Source: Hydrogenophaga taeniospiralis CCUG 15921
GTDB lineage: Bacteria; Pseudomonadota; Gammaproteobacteria; Burkholderiales; Burkholderiaceae_C
DNA: 64,000 nucleotides
Direction of reading: 5' to 3'
NCBI RefSeq assembly: GCF_001592305.1
Contig: NZ_BCWR01000019.1
Span: forward strand, 150,924 to 214,923
Part shown: positions 55,058 through 64,000 of the stretch, in pieces
Layout of the letters: each line of letters opens with the position of its first letter
Position numbering within the stretch: position 1 is the first letter of the stretch
Translations under genes and position numbers: made by a program
The notes under the pieces: generated by a model
Told to the model about the DNA's origin: nothing
The model's database searches: none
The model's input: only the letters and a program-made list of their open reading frames with translations

Positions 55058-55756
55058 TTGAAATTTTCGGACATCCGGTCCGTCATCGTGGATCTGGACG
55101 GCACGATGGTGGACACGCTGGGCGACTTCGTGGTCGCGCTTAACCACACGCTGGACGACCTGCGCCTGCCGCCGGTGGCGCGCGACCTGGTCGAGCGCAC
55201 GGTGGGCAAGGGCTCGGAGCACCTGGTGCGCACGGTGCTGGCGCACCAACTGGCCCTGCCCGAGGTGGCCGCGTCCGGGGCCGTGGCCCTGAGCTGGCCA
55301 CGCGACCAGGTGGACGAGCTGGCGTTGCAGCGCTACCAGCACCACTACCTGTTCATCAACGGCCAGCACGCGGACGTGTACCCCGGCGTCGTCGAAGGCC
55401 TGCAGCGTCTGCGGGCGTCCGGGCGGGCGCTGGCCTGTCTGACCAACAAACCGCGGGCTTTCGCGCAGGCCCTGCTGGAGATCAAGGGTCTGGCGGGTTA
55501 CTTCAGCCAGGTGTTTGGTGGCGACAGTTTCGAGCGCAAGAAACCCGACCCGCTGCCCCTGCTGAAAACCTGCGAGGCCCTGGGGACCACCCCGGCTCAG
55601 ACCTTGATGGTGGGCGATTCGCAGAACGACGGTATCGCCGCACGCGCCGCGGGCTGCCCGGTGGCGCTCGTGACCTATGGCTACAACCACGGCGACCCGA
55701 TCGCCGAAGCGCCGCACGACCTGTTGATCGGGTCGTTGGCCGAACTGTTGGACTGA
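55058..55756 (+). CDS. gph: Phosphoglycolate phosphatase
   Basis: The 232-residue HAD-family phosphatase dephosphorylates 2-phosphoglycolate. The DxD nucleophile motif VIVDLDGTMVDT is at the start, Ser/Thr motif II is in LACLTNKPR, and the Lys and Asp motifs are in ERKKPDPLPLL and MVGDSQNDGIAA. It starts with TTG at 55058, supported by CCGGAG seven bases upstream and by the absence of other candidate starts. It follows rpe, the typical pairing, and precedes trpE only indirectly. Confidence 0.9.
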   Translation: MKFSDIRSVIVDLDGTMVDTLGDFVVALNHTLDDLRLPPVARDLVERTVGKGSEHLVRTVLAHQLALPEVAASGAVALSWPRDQVDELALQRYQHHYLFINGQHADVYPGVVEGLQRLRASGRALACLTNKPRAFAQALLEIKGLAGYFSQVFGGDSFERKKPDPLPLLKTCEALGTTPAQTLMVGDSQNDGIAARAAGCPVALVTYGYNHGDPIAEAPHDLLIGSLAELLD

Positions 55757-55868
55757 GCGCGACCCGCGCAGCGTGGGGGCCGGCGATCCGCCGCCGGGCC
55801 GTTCCCAAGGCGGATCAGCCCCCTCGGGGGGCAGCGACCCGCGCAGCGGCGGAGCGTGGGGGCAGGGG
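55757..55868 (-). repeat. Stop-adjacent palindromic repeat, copy 8
   Basis: It fills the gap between the convergent gph and chalcone-isomerase-like genes. In the minus direction it begins just after the latter's stop. It has CCCCCCGAGGGGG and a GGCCCGGCGGCGGATCGCCGG variant, plus a repeated GACCCGCGCAGCG motif near each end (about 55761 and 55837). Confidence 0.6.
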
Positions 55869-56480
55869 TTACTTTTTCTTGCCCAGCAGCGCGTCCTTGA
55901 GCTGCCAGTCCACCGGCTTGGGGCCGAGCCAGATGCGCAACAGCGCGTTGAAGAACTCAGGTTCCTTGAAGGGTTCACCCTCGATCTGGCCCTTGATGGT
56001 GAGCACCGTGCCGGTGCCGGGGATCCAGTCCAGCACGAAGGTCTCGCCTTCCTTGAGCTTCTTGTGGTCGCTGAACACCTGGCTCATGCGCATCACGCCG
56101 GGAATCAGCTTGGAAAACGCGCTGCGTTCCATGTTGTCCGACATGCCGCGAGAGAACAGCTTGCCGAGTTCTGCCGAATCAATCTCCCGCAGCATGGTGA
56201 TGGTCATGCGCTTGGGGCCGGGCGCGGCCAGCACCTCGTCGGGCGTGCTGGCCTTCTGGCCCAGGTACAGCCCGGCGGTGTAGACCTTGAACACTGCCTT
56301 GTAGCGCACGCCAGCGCCGTTGAGTTGCAGCGAGCTGCCCGCCAGGCTCACCCGATCTTCCAGCGTGACGCCGCTGAGCTCGACCGTGGCAGCCATGGCC
56401 TGCAGCGTTCCCAGGCAGAGACACAGCCCCAGCAGAGGGCCAGCCATGGAGCGCGTGATGCGGCGATGGGGGATTTTCAT
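55869..56480 (-). CDS. Chalcone isomerase-like exported protein
   Basis: The 203-residue protein has a signal peptide (cleavage near AMA, about residue 30). It shows the pattern of the bacterial chalcone-isomerase-like family: YKAVFKVYTAGLYLGQKA, then LREIDSAELGKLFSRGM and a C-terminal FNALLRIWLG-P. These bacterial proteins lack flavonoid substrates and probably bind lipids or fatty acids in the periplasm. The TetR-type palindrome 31 bases before its start suggests it is regulated. Function unknown. Confidence 0.85.
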   Translation of the reverse strand: MKIPHRRITRSMAGPLLGLCLCLGTLQAMAATVELSGVTLEDRVSLAGSSLQLNGAGVRYKAVFKVYTAGLYLGQKASTPDEVLAAPGPKRMTITMLREIDSAELGKLFSRGMSDNMERSAFSKLIPGVMRMSQVFSDHKKLKEGETFVLDWIPGTGTVLTIKGQIEGEPFKEPEFFNALLRIWLGPKPVDWQLKDALLGKKK

Positions 56481-56510
56481 GGCGTGGGGTCCAACAGAGG
56501 TGTTGAAAAA

Positions 56511-56524
56511 AGAACGGTCGTTCT
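56511..56524. promoter_or_regulatory. TetR-type operator palindrome upstream of chalcone-isomerase-like gene
   Basis: AGAACG-GT-CGTTCT is a perfect 14-bp inverted repeat flanked by A-rich sequence, sized and composed like many TetR-family operators. It lies 31 bases from the minus-strand start and about 370 from trpE. No TetR gene is nearby. Confidence 0.5.
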
Positions 56525-56622
56525 AAAAAGAATTGTCGACACGCCCACGACCGAACGCAACAGGGTTTCACCGGAGAACCCGGACATTGGTCACGTTTTG
56601 CCGGTCGGGGCCGAACAGCTTT

Positions 56623-56630
56623 GCTACACT
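56623..56630 (+). promoter_or_regulatory. Extended -10 of the trp leader promoter
   Basis: TGCTACACT contains an extended -10 (TGn-TACACT) nine bases before the leader ATG. No good -35 is visible. If this is the promoter, the leader peptide would be nearly leaderless. Confidence 0.4.
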
Positions 56631-56638
56631 TTGGCCCC

Positions 56639-56722
56639 ATGTTCAACACACGCACATCCCTCACGGGCAATCTGCCGAGCCGCAAGGGCCGGGGAGCCTG
56701 GCCCTGGCGCAAGCCAGCGTAA
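56639..56722 (+). CDS. Candidate trp leader peptide (27 residues, two Trp codons)
   Basis: A short open frame from ATG 56639 to TAA 56720-56722 contains two tandem-spaced Trp codons (Trp21 and Trp23, in AWPWRK). Trp is otherwise rare, so this spacing near the end of a short frame 160 bases before trpE is typical of an attenuation leader. Ribosome stalling at these codons when charged tRNA-Trp is scarce would control the downstream hairpins. It is too short for normal gene finding. Confidence 0.6.
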   Translation: MFNTRTSLTGNLPSRKGRGAWPWRKPA

Positions 56723-56769
56723 ACGTGCACCTCCCCCCGGGGTGCGCGGGTCTCGGTCCGGTTTTTCGG
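56704..56769 (+). promoter_or_regulatory. Candidate trp attenuator hairpins
   Basis: CTGGC/GCCAG (56704-56717) overlaps the second Trp codon; GCACC/GGTGC (56727-56745) and a weaker CCGGG/TCCGG stem (56737-56761) are followed by TTTTT at 56762-56766. Mutually exclusive pairings are possible but were not energy-scored, so the arrangement is tentative. Confidence 0.45.
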
Positions 56770-56881
56770 CCCCCGCCTGCGCCACTCCACTCCCCGAACC
56801 CGGCAGGCCATCTGACCGGGCGCCTCAAAAACACGGTTCCAATCGCTGCGACGCAGCAAGGCGCCGATGGAGTGTCTGAAC

Positions 56882-58381
56882 ATGATCACCGAACTTGAAT
56901 TCAAGAGCCTCGCGCAACAGGGCTACAACCGCATCCCGCTCATGGTCGAGGCCTTCGCGGACCTCGAAACCCCGCTCTCGCTGTACCTCAAGCTCGCCCA
57001 CGGGCGCGGCGATGGCAAATACAGCTTCCTGCTCGAATCCGTCGTCGGTGGCGAGCGCTTCGGTCGCTACAGCTTCATCGGTCTGCCCGCGCGTACCCTG
57101 CTGCGCGCCAGCGGTTTTGGCGCTGAGGCCACCACCGAGGTGGTGCGCGACGGCCTGGTGGTCGAGACGAACCATGGCAATCCGCTCGATTTCATCGCGG
57201 CCTACCAGCAGCGCTTCAAGGTGGCGCTGCGCCCCGGCCTGCCGCGGTTCTGTGGCGGTCTGGCCGGGTACTTCGGCTACGACGCGGTGCGCTACATCGA
57301 GAAAAAGCTGGAAAACACCTGCCCGCCCGACACCCTGGGCTGCCCCGACATCCTGCTGCTGCAGTGCGAAGAGCTGGCCGTCATCGACAACCTCTCGGGC
57401 AAGCTCTACCTGATCGTCTACGCCGACCCGGCCGCCCCCGAGGCCTACGCCAACGCCAAGAAGCGCGTGCGCGAACTGAAGGAGGCGCTGAAATACTCGG
57501 TGAGCGCGCCGGTGGTGAAACCCAGCCAGGGGCATCCGGCCGAGCGCGATTTCGCCAAGGCAGATTACCTGGCCGCGGTGGAGCGCGCCAAGGAGCTGAT
57601 CGCCGGCGGAGACTTCATGCAGGTGCAGGTGGGCCAGCGCATCCGGAAGCGCTACACCGAGTCGCCGCTCTCGCTCTACCGCGCGCTGCGCTCGCTCAAC
57701 CCCAGCCCCTACATGTACTACTACCACTTCGGGGATTTCCACGTGGTGGGGGCTTCGCCGGAGATCCTGGTGCGCCAGGAGCAGGTCGACGATGGCCAAA
57801 AAGTGATCATCCGGCCGCTCGCCGGCACGCGCCCGCGCGGCGCCACGCCCGAGAAGGACAAGGCGACCGAAGTCGAGCTGGTCAACGATCCGAAAGAGCG
57901 CGCCGAACACGTGATGCTGATCGACCTGGCGCGCAACGACATCGGCCGCATCGCCAAGATCGGCAGCGTGAAAGTGACCGAAGCCTTTGCCGTGGAGCGC
58001 TACAGCCATGTGATGCACATCGTGAGCAACGTCGAAGGCACGCTGGTGGACGGCATGACCAACATGGACGTGCTCAAGGCCACCTTCCCGGCCGGCACGC
58101 TGACCGGCGCACCCAAGGTGCACGCCATGGAGCTGATCGATCAGTTGGAACCGACCAAGCGCGGCCTCTACGGCGGCGCCTGCGGCTACCTGAGCTACGC
58201 CGGCGACATGGACGTGGCCATCGCCATCCGCACCGGCATCATCAAGGACCAGATGCTCTACGTGCAGGCTGCGGCCGGGGTGGTGGCCGACTCCATTCCC
58301 GAGATGGAATGGAGGGAAACCGAACACAAGGCCCGCGCGCTCCTGCGTGCGGCCGAACTGGTGGAAGAAGGGCTGGAGTGA
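56882..58381 (+). CDS. trpE: Anthranilate synthase component I
   Basis: TrpE makes anthranilate from chorismate with ammonia supplied by TrpG. The 499-residue protein has the Trp feedback motif LLES (residues 50-53) and the catalytic core with SRPGTRPRG-type [21 protein letters not shown] and [15 protein letters not shown] 56882 is the family start, with GGAG upstream. It is the first gene of the operon trpE-trpG-ltaE-lysE-trpD-orf-trpC and sits behind a leader with Trp codons. Confidence 0.97.
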   Translation: MITELEFKSLAQQGYNRIPLMVEAFADLETPLSLYLKLAHGRGDGKYSFLLESVVGGERFGRYSFIGLPARTLLRASGFGAEATTEVVRDGLVVETNHGNPLDFIAAYQQRFKVALRPGLPRFCGGLAGYFGYDAVRYIEKKLENTCPPDTLGCPDILLLQCEELAVIDNLSGKLYLIVYADPAAPEAYANAKKRVRELKEALKYSVSAPVVKPSQGHPAERDFAKADYLAAVERAKELIAGGDFMQVQVGQRIRKRYTESPLSLYRALRSLNPSPYMYYYHFGDFHVVGASPEILVRQEQVDDGQKVIIRPLAGTRPRGATPEKDKATEVELVNDPKERAEHVMLIDLARNDIGRIAKIGSVKVTEAFAVERYSHVMHIVSNVEGTLVDGMTNMDVLKATFPAGTLTGAPKVHAMELIDQLEPTKRGLYGGACGYLSYAGDMDVAIAIRTGIIKDQMLYVQAAAGVVADSIPEMEWRETEHKARALLRAAELVEEGLE

Positions 58382-58386
58382 ACACC

Positions 58387-58980
58387 ATGACAAAGAAAAT
58401 TCAGCTCCTGATGGTCGACAACTACGACTCCTTCACCTACAACATCGTGCAGTACTTCGGTGAACTCGGGGCCGACGTGACCGTGGTGCGCAACGATGAG
58501 ATCACGGTGGACGAGATTCAGCGCCGCGTGGACGCCGGCCAGATCGACCGCCTGGTCATCTCGCCCGGCCCCTGCTCGCCGGCCGAAGCCGGCATCTCGG
58601 TGCCGGCGATCCAGCACTTTGCAGGCAAGCTGCCCATCCTGGGTGTGTGCCTGGGCCACCAGAGCATTGGCGCGGCCTTCGGCGGCAAGATCATCCGGGC
58701 GCAGGAACTCATGCACGGCAAGACCAGCGTCATCACCACCACGCAGGAGGGCGTGTTTGCCGGTCTGCCCAAGCAATTCACGGTGAATCGCTACCACTCG
58801 CTGGCCATCGAGCGCGAGACTTGCCCCGACTGCCTGAAGGTCACGGCCTGGACGGACGATGGCGAGATCATGGGTGTGAAGCACAAGACCTTGCCTATCG
58901 AGGGCGTGCAGTTTCATCCCGAGAGCATCCTCACCGAGCACGGCCACGCCATGCTCAAGAACTTCCTGGAACAAGCATGA
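58387..58980 (+). CDS. trpG: Anthranilate synthase component II (glutamine amidotransferase)
   Basis: The 197-residue class I glutamine amidotransferase hydrolyses glutamine for TrpE; it may also serve 4-amino-4-deoxychorismate synthesis. The triad is intact: Cys88 in GVCLGHQ, His177 and Glu179 in FHPES. Phosphoribosyltransferase (TrpD) is not fused. The stop overlaps the ltaE start (ATGA). It starts five bases after the trpE stop. Confidence 0.97.
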   Translation: MTKKIQLLMVDNYDSFTYNIVQYFGELGADVTVVRNDEITVDEIQRRVDAGQIDRLVISPGPCSPAEAGISVPAIQHFAGKLPILGVCLGHQSIGAAFGGKIIRAQELMHGKTSVITTTQEGVFAGLPKQFTVNRYHSLAIERETCPDCLKVTAWTDDGEIMGVKHKTLPIEGVQFHPESILTEHGHAMLKNFLEQA

Positions 58981-60050
58981 AAATCGTTGACCTCAGAAGC
59001 GATACGGTCACGCAGCCGACGGCGGCCATGCGCGCCGCCATGATGGCCGCCCCGTTGGGCGACGACGTGTTCGGTGACGATCCCACGGTGAACGCCTTGC
59101 AGGATCGCATCGCGGCCATCACTGGCAAAGAGGCCGCGCTCTTCATGCCTTCGGGCACACAGAGCAACCTCTGCGGCATCCTGGCGCATTGCGGCCGGGG
59201 CGATGAGTACATCGTCGGCCAACTGGCCCACACCTACCGCTACGAAGGCGGCGGTGCGGCGGTGTTCGGCAGCGTGCAACCGCAGCCGCTGGTACAGGAC
59301 GCGGCGGGCTGCATGGCGCTAAGCGACATAGCCGCCGCCATCAAGCCCGACGACCCGCACTTCGCGCGCACCCGGCTGCTGTGTCTGGAAAATACCTGGA
59401 ACGGCCATGTGATGCCCGACGACTACCTGCGGGACGCGACGGAGCTGGCGCGCGCGCACGGGCTGGCCACGCACCTGGACGGCGCGCGGGTGTTCAATGC
59501 CGCCGTGGCCTCGGCCGCGATGGGGCAGGGCGCCACCGACCGCCTGCGCGAGATCGCCGACCATTTCGACAGCCTTTCGGTCTGTTTCAGCAAAGGGCTG
59601 GGCGCGCCGGTAGGTTCCGCGCTGTGCGGCTCGCGGGAGCTGATCCAGAGTGCCCGCCGCATCCGCAAGATGGCCGGCGGTGGCCTGCGTCAGGCGGGGC
59701 TGCTGGCCGCTTGCGCCTTGCACGCGCTGGACCACCATGTGGACCGGCTCGCCGACGACCACGCCAACGCACGCCGCCTGGCTGAAGGCCTGAGCGGCAT
59801 CGAGGGACTGACCGTGAAATCGGCCCAGACCAACATCGTCTTCGTCGACGTGGCCGATGGCCGGGGCCCGGGGCTGCTGGATTTCCTGAAAGCGAACGGC
59901 GTGCTCGCCACCGGCCTGATTGGCCTGCGCTTCGTGACCCACCTCGATGTGGATGCGGCGGGCATCGATCATGCGCTGGCTTGTGTCCACCGCTTCTTCG
60001 CCGAGGCGCCCACGGGTGAGACCAACGCCTCTCGCTCCGGCCCATACTGA
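58977..60050 (+). CDS. ltaE: Low-specificity L-threonine aldolase
   Basis: LtaE is a PLP enzyme cleaving L-threonine or L-allo-threonine to glycine and acetaldehyde. The 357-residue protein has the N-terminal [14 protein letters not shown], the PLP-contacting [10 protein letters not shown] and the Schiff-base Lys206 in [14 protein letters not shown] 58977 overlaps the trpG stop. Its place inside a trp operon is unusual; the product glycine or acetaldehyde has no clear link to tryptophan. Confidence 0.93.
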   Translation: MKIVDLRSDTVTQPTAAMRAAMMAAPLGDDVFGDDPTVNALQDRIAAITGKEAALFMPSGTQSNLCGILAHCGRGDEYIVGQLAHTYRYEGGGAAVFGSVQPQPLVQDAAGCMALSDIAAAIKPDDPHFARTRLLCLENTWNGHVMPDDYLRDATELARAHGLATHLDGARVFNAAVASAAMGQGATDRLREIADHFDSLSVCFSKGLGAPVGSALCGSRELIQSARRIRKMAGGGLRQAGLLAACALHALDHHVDRLADDHANARRLAEGLSGIEGLTVKSAQTNIVFVDVADGRGPGLLDFLKANGVLATGLIGLRFVTHLDVDAAGIDHALACVHRFFAEAPTGETNASRSGPY

Positions 60051-60070
60051 ACACACGACTGGAGAGCGCC

Positions 60071-60721
60071 ATGCCCGATACCCCGCAACTCCTGGTGTTC
60101 ATCGCGGCGGGCTGGCTGCTCAATCTCACGCCCGGCCCCGATGTGCTCTACATCGTGACGAACGCCCTCAAGAGCGGCGTACGCGCCGGCATCGTGGCCG
60201 CGCTGGGCATCGTCAGCGGCTGCTTTGTCCATGTGCTTGCTGCAGCGCTCGGCGTGAGCGCGCTGCTCGCCACCTCGGCCATGGCGTTCATCGCGCTCAA
60301 GTGGATCGGTGCCGCCTACCTGGTGTGGATGGGCATCAGGCTGCTGCTGGCCAAGGGGGGTTCGTCGGTGGTGCCAGCCGATGCCGCTCAGATCAAAGTC
60401 CCGGCCGACTTTCGCCGCATCTACCTGAGAGGCTTCCTCACCAACGTGCTCAACCCCAAAGTCGCGTTGTTCTTCCTGGCGTTCGTGCCGCAGTTCATCG
60501 CGCCCGGTACGCCGGACAAGGTGACGGCCTTCCTGCTGCTGGGCCTGCTGTTCAACCTCAACTCGCTGCCGATCAACTTCGGTTACGCCTGGCTCGCCGG
60601 CTGGGCCGCGGGTCGCGTGAGCGCCGTGCAGCGCACCATGCACTGGCTGGACCGCGCGGCGGGCGCCATGTTCGTCGGCTTTGGCCTGAAGCTGGCCATG
60701 TCGGACAATCCCGCTCAATAA
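60071..60721 (+). CDS. LysE/RhtB-family amino acid exporter
   Basis: The 216-residue inner-membrane protein has about six helices and the LysE/RhtB N-terminal motif [15 protein letters not shown] (residues about 17-31). The conserved [22 protein letters not shown] is present mid-protein. Such carriers export amino acids such as threonine, homoserine or lysine. Co-location with a threonine aldolase suggests threonine or a related amino acid, while its place in the trp operon raises tryptophan as an alternative; neither is proven. Confidence 0.92.
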   Translation: MPDTPQLLVFIAAGWLLNLTPGPDVLYIVTNALKSGVRAGIVAALGIVSGCFVHVLAAALGVSALLATSAMAFIALKWIGAAYLVWMGIRLLLAKGGSSVVPADAAQIKVPADFRRIYLRGFLTNVLNPKVALFFLAFVPQFIAPGTPDKVTAFLLLGLLFNLNSLPINFGYAWLAGWAAGRVSAVQRTMHWLDRAAGAMFVGFGLKLAMSDNPAQ

Positions 60722-60737
60722 GCCATTGGAGACACCC

Positions 60738-61805
60738 ATGCCCCACAGCCACAAGATCACCCCTCAGGAGGCCCTGCAGCGCACCATCGAGCATCGCGAG
60801 ATCTTTCACGACGAGATGCTGCACCTGATGCGACTGATCATGAGCGGCGAGATGTCGCCCGTGATGATGGCGGCCTTCATCACCGGTCTGCGCGTGAAGA
60901 AGGAGACCATCGGCGAAATCACCGCCGCCGCGCAGGTGATGCGCGAGTTCTCGACCAAGGTGAACGTGGCCGACAAGACCCACCTGGTGGACATCGTGGG
61001 CACCGGCGGCGACGGCTCGCACACCTTCAACATCTCCACCTGCTCCATGTTCGTGGCCGCGGCCGCGGGCGCCAAGGTCAGCAAACACGGCGGGCGCAGT
61101 GTCTCCAGCAAGAGCGGCAGCGCCGACGTGCTGGAGAGCCTGGGCGTCAACATCAACCTGCCGCCCGACGCCATTGCGCGCTGCATCGAACAGGTGGGCG
61201 TGGGCTTCATGTTCGCGCCCAACCACCACCCGGCCATGAAGAACGTGGCGCCGGTGCGCCGCGAGCTCGGCATCAAGACCATCTTCAACATCCTCGGCCC
61301 GCTCACCAACCCCGCGTCGGCGCCCAACATCCTCATGGGCGTGTTCCACCCTGATCTGGTGGGCATCCAGGTGCGTGCGCTGCAGCGCCTGGGCGCCGAC
61401 CATGCCGTGGTGGTCTATGGTCGCGACGGCATGGACGAGGTCTCGCTGGGCGCCGCCACCATGGTGGGTGAGCTGAAGAATGGCGAGATCACCGAATACG
61501 AAATCCACCCCGAGGACTTTGGCCTCACCATGGCGAGCAGCCGCGCGCTGCGCGTGGAGACGCCCGAAGACTCCAAGGCCATGCTGCTGGGCGTGCTGGA
61601 CAACCGCGATGAGCCTGCGCTCAAGGCGGCGCGCGACATCGTGGCGCTCAATGCCGGCGCGGCGCTGTACGCCGCCAATGTCTGCGACGACATGGGGCAG
61701 GGCATTGCCCTGGCACGGCGCACTATCGAATCGGGCGCCGCGGCCGCCAAGCTCGCCGAGCTGCAGGCCTTCACCCAGACCGCGACCGCCGGCAACGGCC
61801 CCTGA
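60738..61805 (+). CDS. trpD: Anthranilate phosphoribosyltransferase
   Basis: TrpD attaches phosphoribosyl from PRPP to anthranilate. The 355-residue protein has the glycine-rich [15 protein letters not shown] (PRPP binding), [18 protein letters not shown] and the later [31 protein letters not shown] blocks. ATG 60738 gives the family N-terminus. It is separated from trpG by ltaE and the exporter, and from trpC by a small membrane ORF. Confidence 0.97.
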   Translation: MPHSHKITPQEALQRTIEHREIFHDEMLHLMRLIMSGEMSPVMMAAFITGLRVKKETIGEITAAAQVMREFSTKVNVADKTHLVDIVGTGGDGSHTFNISTCSMFVAAAAGAKVSKHGGRSVSSKSGSADVLESLGVNINLPPDAIARCIEQVGVGFMFAPNHHPAMKNVAPVRRELGIKTIFNILGPLTNPASAPNILMGVFHPDLVGIQVRALQRLGADHAVVVYGRDGMDEVSLGAATMVGELKNGEITEYEIHPEDFGLTMASSRALRVETPEDSKAMLLGVLDNRDEPALKAARDIVALNAGAALYAANVCDDMGQGIALARRTIESGAAAAKLAELQAFTQTATAGNGP

Positions 61806-61816
61806 CGGAGCGAGGC

Positions 61817-61978
61817 ATGCCCGTCTGGTTGCAGAACGAAGGCGCCTGGATCGCCATCGGCATCTCGGTGCTGTTCGTGGTGGCGGGTCTGGTCATGCAC
61901 CGCGTGTTCCTGCGCGTGTTACGGGCGCCCGCGCCCACCCCTTCTGAAAACCCCTCCGAGACCGACTCCCATGAGTGA
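61817..61978 (+). CDS. Small 53-residue membrane protein between trpD and trpC
   Basis: The frame runs from ATG 61817 (GAGG just upstream) to TGA 61976-61978 and overlaps the first eight bases of trpC. The product has one transmembrane segment ([20 protein letters not shown]) with a short periplasmic start and a Pro/Ser/Thr-rich tail. It fits the trpD-trpC gap exactly and has normal codon use. Such small single-helix proteins could tether the pathway enzymes or act independently; no family is known to me. Confidence 0.6.
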   Translation: MPVWLQNEGAWIAIGISVLFVVAGLVMHRVFLRVLRAPAPTPSENPSETDSHE

Positions 61979-62771
61979 CATCCTGAACAAGATCGTGGCC
62001 GTCAAGCACGAGGAAATTGCCACCGCTCGCAAAAAGAAGCCGCTGGACTTGGTGCGCTTCGACGCCGAAAGCCGGGTGCTGACGCGCGATTTCGAGGGCG
62101 CGCTGCGCGCCAAGATCGACGCAGGCCAGGCCGCGGTGATCGCCGAAATCAAGAAAGCCAGCCCGAGCAAAGGCGTGTTGCGGGAAGATTTCATCCCGGC
62201 CGACATTGCCCAGAGCTACGCCGAAGGCAATGGCAAGGTCAGCGCGGCCTGCCTGTCGGTGCTGACCGACCGCCAGTTTTTCCAGGGCAGCGCCGACTAC
62301 CTGAAGCAGGCCCGCGCCAGCTGCGACCTGCCGGTGTTGCGCAAGGACTTTATGGTGGACCCCTACCAGGTCTACGAAGCCCGCGCCATGGGCGCCGACG
62401 CCATCCTGCTGATCGCCGCCTGCCTGGACGACGCGCAGATGGCCGATCTGGAAGCGTTGGCGTTGGGGCTGAACATGGCGGTGCTGGTCGAGGTGCACGA
62501 CCGCGACGAACTGCAGCGCGCGCTCAGGCTCAAGACCCCGCTGGTGGGCATCAACAACCGCAACCTGCGCACTTTCGACGTCACGCTGCAGACCACGCTG
62601 GACATGCTGCCCGATGTGCCAGTCGACCGCCTGCTGGTCACCGAGTCGGGGATCCTGGGGCGTGAGGACGTGATGAGAATGCGCGCGGCCGGCGTGCACG
62701 CCTTCCTGGTCGGTGAGGCCTTCATGCGCGCGCCCGAGCCGGGCCTGGCGCTGGCCGAGTTGTTTGCCTGA
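61971..62771 (+). CDS. trpC: Indole-3-glycerol-phosphate synthase
   Basis: TrpC forms the indole ring by ring closure of CdRP. The 266-residue TIM barrel includes [14 protein letters not shown] (Lys and Glu catalytic), [43 protein letters not shown] and TESGI. The catalytic residues Glu, Lys and Asn are all present. It is unfused, and TrpF is not next to it. Ung begins 10 bases after its stop. Confidence 0.97.
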   Translation: MSDILNKIVAVKHEEIATARKKKPLDLVRFDAESRVLTRDFEGALRAKIDAGQAAVIAEIKKASPSKGVLREDFIPADIAQSYAEGNGKVSAACLSVLTDRQFFQGSADYLKQARASCDLPVLRKDFMVDPYQVYEARAMGADAILLIAACLDDAQMADLEALALGLNMAVLVEVHDRDELQRALRLKTPLVGINNRNLRTFDVTLQTTLDMLPDVPVDRLLVTESGILGREDVMRMRAAGVHAFLVGEAFMRAPEPGLALAELFA

Positions 62772-62781
62772 GCGCTGGCCG

Positions 62782-63528
62782 ATGCAAGGCGCACTGGATT
62801 GGGGGGATGCCGGGGTCTCCGTGGACGCCCCGGCTCGGCAGTTGCAGCTGGCCGACCCGGAGCGCTGGCCGGTATCGGCCGACTGGTCACCGCTGACCGA
62901 CGACTTCTGGGCGTCTACCGCTGGACAATCTCTGCTGGGTTTTTTGCGCCAGCGACTGGCTTTGGGGGCTCTCATTTACCCGCCGCAACCGTTGCGGGCG
63001 CTGGAGCTGACGCCGTTGGCGCAGGTTCGGGTGGTGATTCTGGGTCAGGACCCCTACCACGGCCCGGGGCAGGCCGAGGGGCTGGCGTTTTCCGTGGCGC
63101 CCGGCGTGAGGATTCCGCCCAGCCTGCGCAATATGTTCAAGGAACTGCAGCGCGATCTGGGGCTGCAGACGCCCGCCCATGGCTCGCTGGTGCGCTGGGC
63201 ACAGCAAGGGGTGCTGCTGCTCAACACCTGTCTGACGGTGGAAGACGGTCAGCCCGCCAGCCACGCTGGGCAGGGCTGGGAGGTGCTGACCGATGCGGTC
63301 ATCCGCCGTTGCAGCGAGTCCGGGCCGCCCAAGGTGTTTCTGCTCTGGGGCGCGCACGCTCAAAAAAAGCTGGGGCTGATCGATGGCGACCGCCACCGGG
63401 TGCTGTGTGCCAACCACCCTTCGCCCTTGTCCGCCAGTCGGGGCCCTGTGCCGTTCATCGGGTCCGGCCATTTCAGGGCCGTGAACCACTGGCTGACCGC
63501 TCAAGGCGGGTCGGCGATTGATTGGTGA
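62782..63528 (+). CDS. ung: Uracil-DNA glycosylase
   Basis: Ung removes uracil from DNA. The 248-residue protein has the catalytic [10 protein letters not shown] (Asp90) and the C-terminal [11 protein letters not shown] motif (active-site His and DNA-loop). The N-terminal 35 residues are a proteobacterial extension. ATG 62782 overlaps nothing and lies ten bases from trpC. The tRNA-cluster promoter follows its stop within about 17 bases. Confidence 0.96.
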   Translation: MQGALDWGDAGVSVDAPARQLQLADPERWPVSADWSPLTDDFWASTAGQSLLGFLRQRLALGALIYPPQPLRALELTPLAQVRVVILGQDPYHGPGQAEGLAFSVAPGVRIPPSLRNMFKELQRDLGLQTPAHGSLVRWAQQGVLLLNTCLTVEDGQPASHAGQGWEVLTDAVIRRCSESGPPKVFLLWGAHAQKKLGLIDGDRHRVLCANHPSPLSASRGPVPFIGSGHFRAVNHWLTAQGGSAIDW

Positions 63529-63544
63529 ACAACGAACAATGTTG

Positions 63545-63574
63545 CTGACATGGGCCAAAAAACCGTGGCATAAT
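63545..63574 (+). promoter_or_regulatory. Promoter of the tRNA Tyr-Gly-Thr cluster
   Basis: CTGACA (63545-63550, five of six to TTGACA), an 18-base spacer and CATAAT (63569-63574, five of six to TATAAT) stand just before tRNA-Tyr; the start would be near 63581. Confidence 0.75.
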
Positions 63575-63589
63575 GCTGGGCTGCGCTAT

Positions 63590-63675
63590 GGAGGGGTGGC
63601 CGAGTGGTTAAAGGCAGCAGACTGTAAATCTGCCCGCTTACGCGTACGCTGGTTCGAATCCAGCCCCCTCCACCA
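63590..63675 (+). tRNA. tRNA-Tyr (GTA)
   Basis: This 86-nt gene has a long variable arm as expected for class II Tyr tRNA. The acceptor GGAGGGG/CCCCTCC pairs fully, anticodon GTA is at 63624-63626, and CCA is encoded. It is the first of three tRNAs in the cluster. Confidence 0.97.
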
Positions 63676-63749
63676 GCAATGGATGTGATCAAGAGCGATT
63701 GGGATGTCGCGCTCAAAGTGTTCCGGGTCGTTGGGCTTGGTTTCTTCGG

Positions 63750-63823
63750 GCGGGAGTAGTTCAATGGTAGAACCCCAGCCTTCCAAGCTGATGACGCGGG
63801 TTCGATTCCCGTCTCCCGCTCCA
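63750..63823 (+). tRNA. tRNA-Gly (TCC)
   Basis: This 74-nt gene has acceptor GCGGGAG/CTCCCGC, anticodon TCC at 63782-63784 in loop CTTCCAA, and encoded CCA. It reads GGA/GGG codons. Confidence 0.97.
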
Positions 63824-63887
63824 GATTGCTTCGGTTGTTGATGGTGCGAACAGTTTTCTGAGATGTCCGGGTTGTCCGGGTGTCTTG

Positions 63888-63962
<75 letters not shown>

Positions 63963-64000
63963 TATTTGTTCTGGTGTTTCGGCAATTTTGATTTTGGAGC

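Overview
The window is a GC-rich chromosomal segment from a betaproteobacterium of the order Burkholderiales, most likely Comamonadaceae and plausibly Hydrogenophaga-like. This placement is inferred from gene content and gene order (recG-oxyR-ubiA, rplN-to-rplQ, trpE-G-D-C, a Tyr-Gly-Thr tRNA cluster), not from a database search. It is almost entirely housekeeping DNA. No transposase, integrase, prophage, CRISPR array or recognised defence system was seen.

Layout. 1-2.4 kb: the 3' part of a phospholipid-type operon (PAP2/dual-specificity phosphatase end, small membrane protein, acyltransferase, CdsA-like enzyme) that resembles E. coli ynbABCD. 2.5-8.8 kb: poorly characterised envelope genes (two YiaA/B proteins, an Ala/Val-rich exported protein, a DUF2145 protein, a coiled-coil zinc-ribbon membrane protein, an MFS transporter, two lipoproteins). 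8.8-13.4 kb: tgt, a c-type cytochrome, a PQQ-dehydrogenase-like beta-propeller, queA. 13.5-18.6 kb: recG and oxyR, separated by three tandem lipoprotein genes whose junctions still carry decayed pieces of the recG 3' end and, at one junction, the oxyR 5' end. 18.7-20.6 kb: ubiA and proC. 20.6-30.8 kb: a complete glycerol / glycerol-3-phosphate system, with glpR-glpK-proC leftward and the ABC transporter glpSTPQ-DUF2160-glpV plus glpD rightward.

30.8-40.1 kb: the spc/alpha ribosomal operon from rplN to rplQ, including secY, infA, rpmJ and rpoA, ending in an initiator tRNA-Met and a strong terminator. The S10 part (rpsJ to rpsQ) is not upstream; glpD is. 40.2-48.3 kb: accessory metabolism (unknown protein, FMN-dependent glutamate-synthase-like protein, UPF0149/SEC-C protein, GST, LysR regulator divergent from an SDR and a Tat-exported nitroreductase-like lipoprotein, haloacetate-dehalogenase-like hydrolase). 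48.3-55.8 kb: DNA alkylation repair protein, pncC-type amidohydrolase, pgpA, thiL, a Gcr-type 'site-specific recombinase' membrane protein, apaG, rpe, gph. 55.9-62.8 kb: a chalcone-isomerase-like exported protein, then the trp operon with a candidate Trp-codon leader peptide, in which ltaE, a LysE-type exporter and a 53-residue membrane ORF are embedded between trp genes. 62.8-64 kb: ung and the tRNA Tyr-Gly-Thr cluster that in many proteobacteria precedes tufB.

Two sequence-level structures stand out: the tandemly amplified lipoprotein locus between recG and oxyR, with its chimeric gene scars, and a dispersed family of about eight GC-rich palindromic elements that sit directly behind stop codons in the sense orientation of the upstream gene and probably act as 3'-end or terminator elements.
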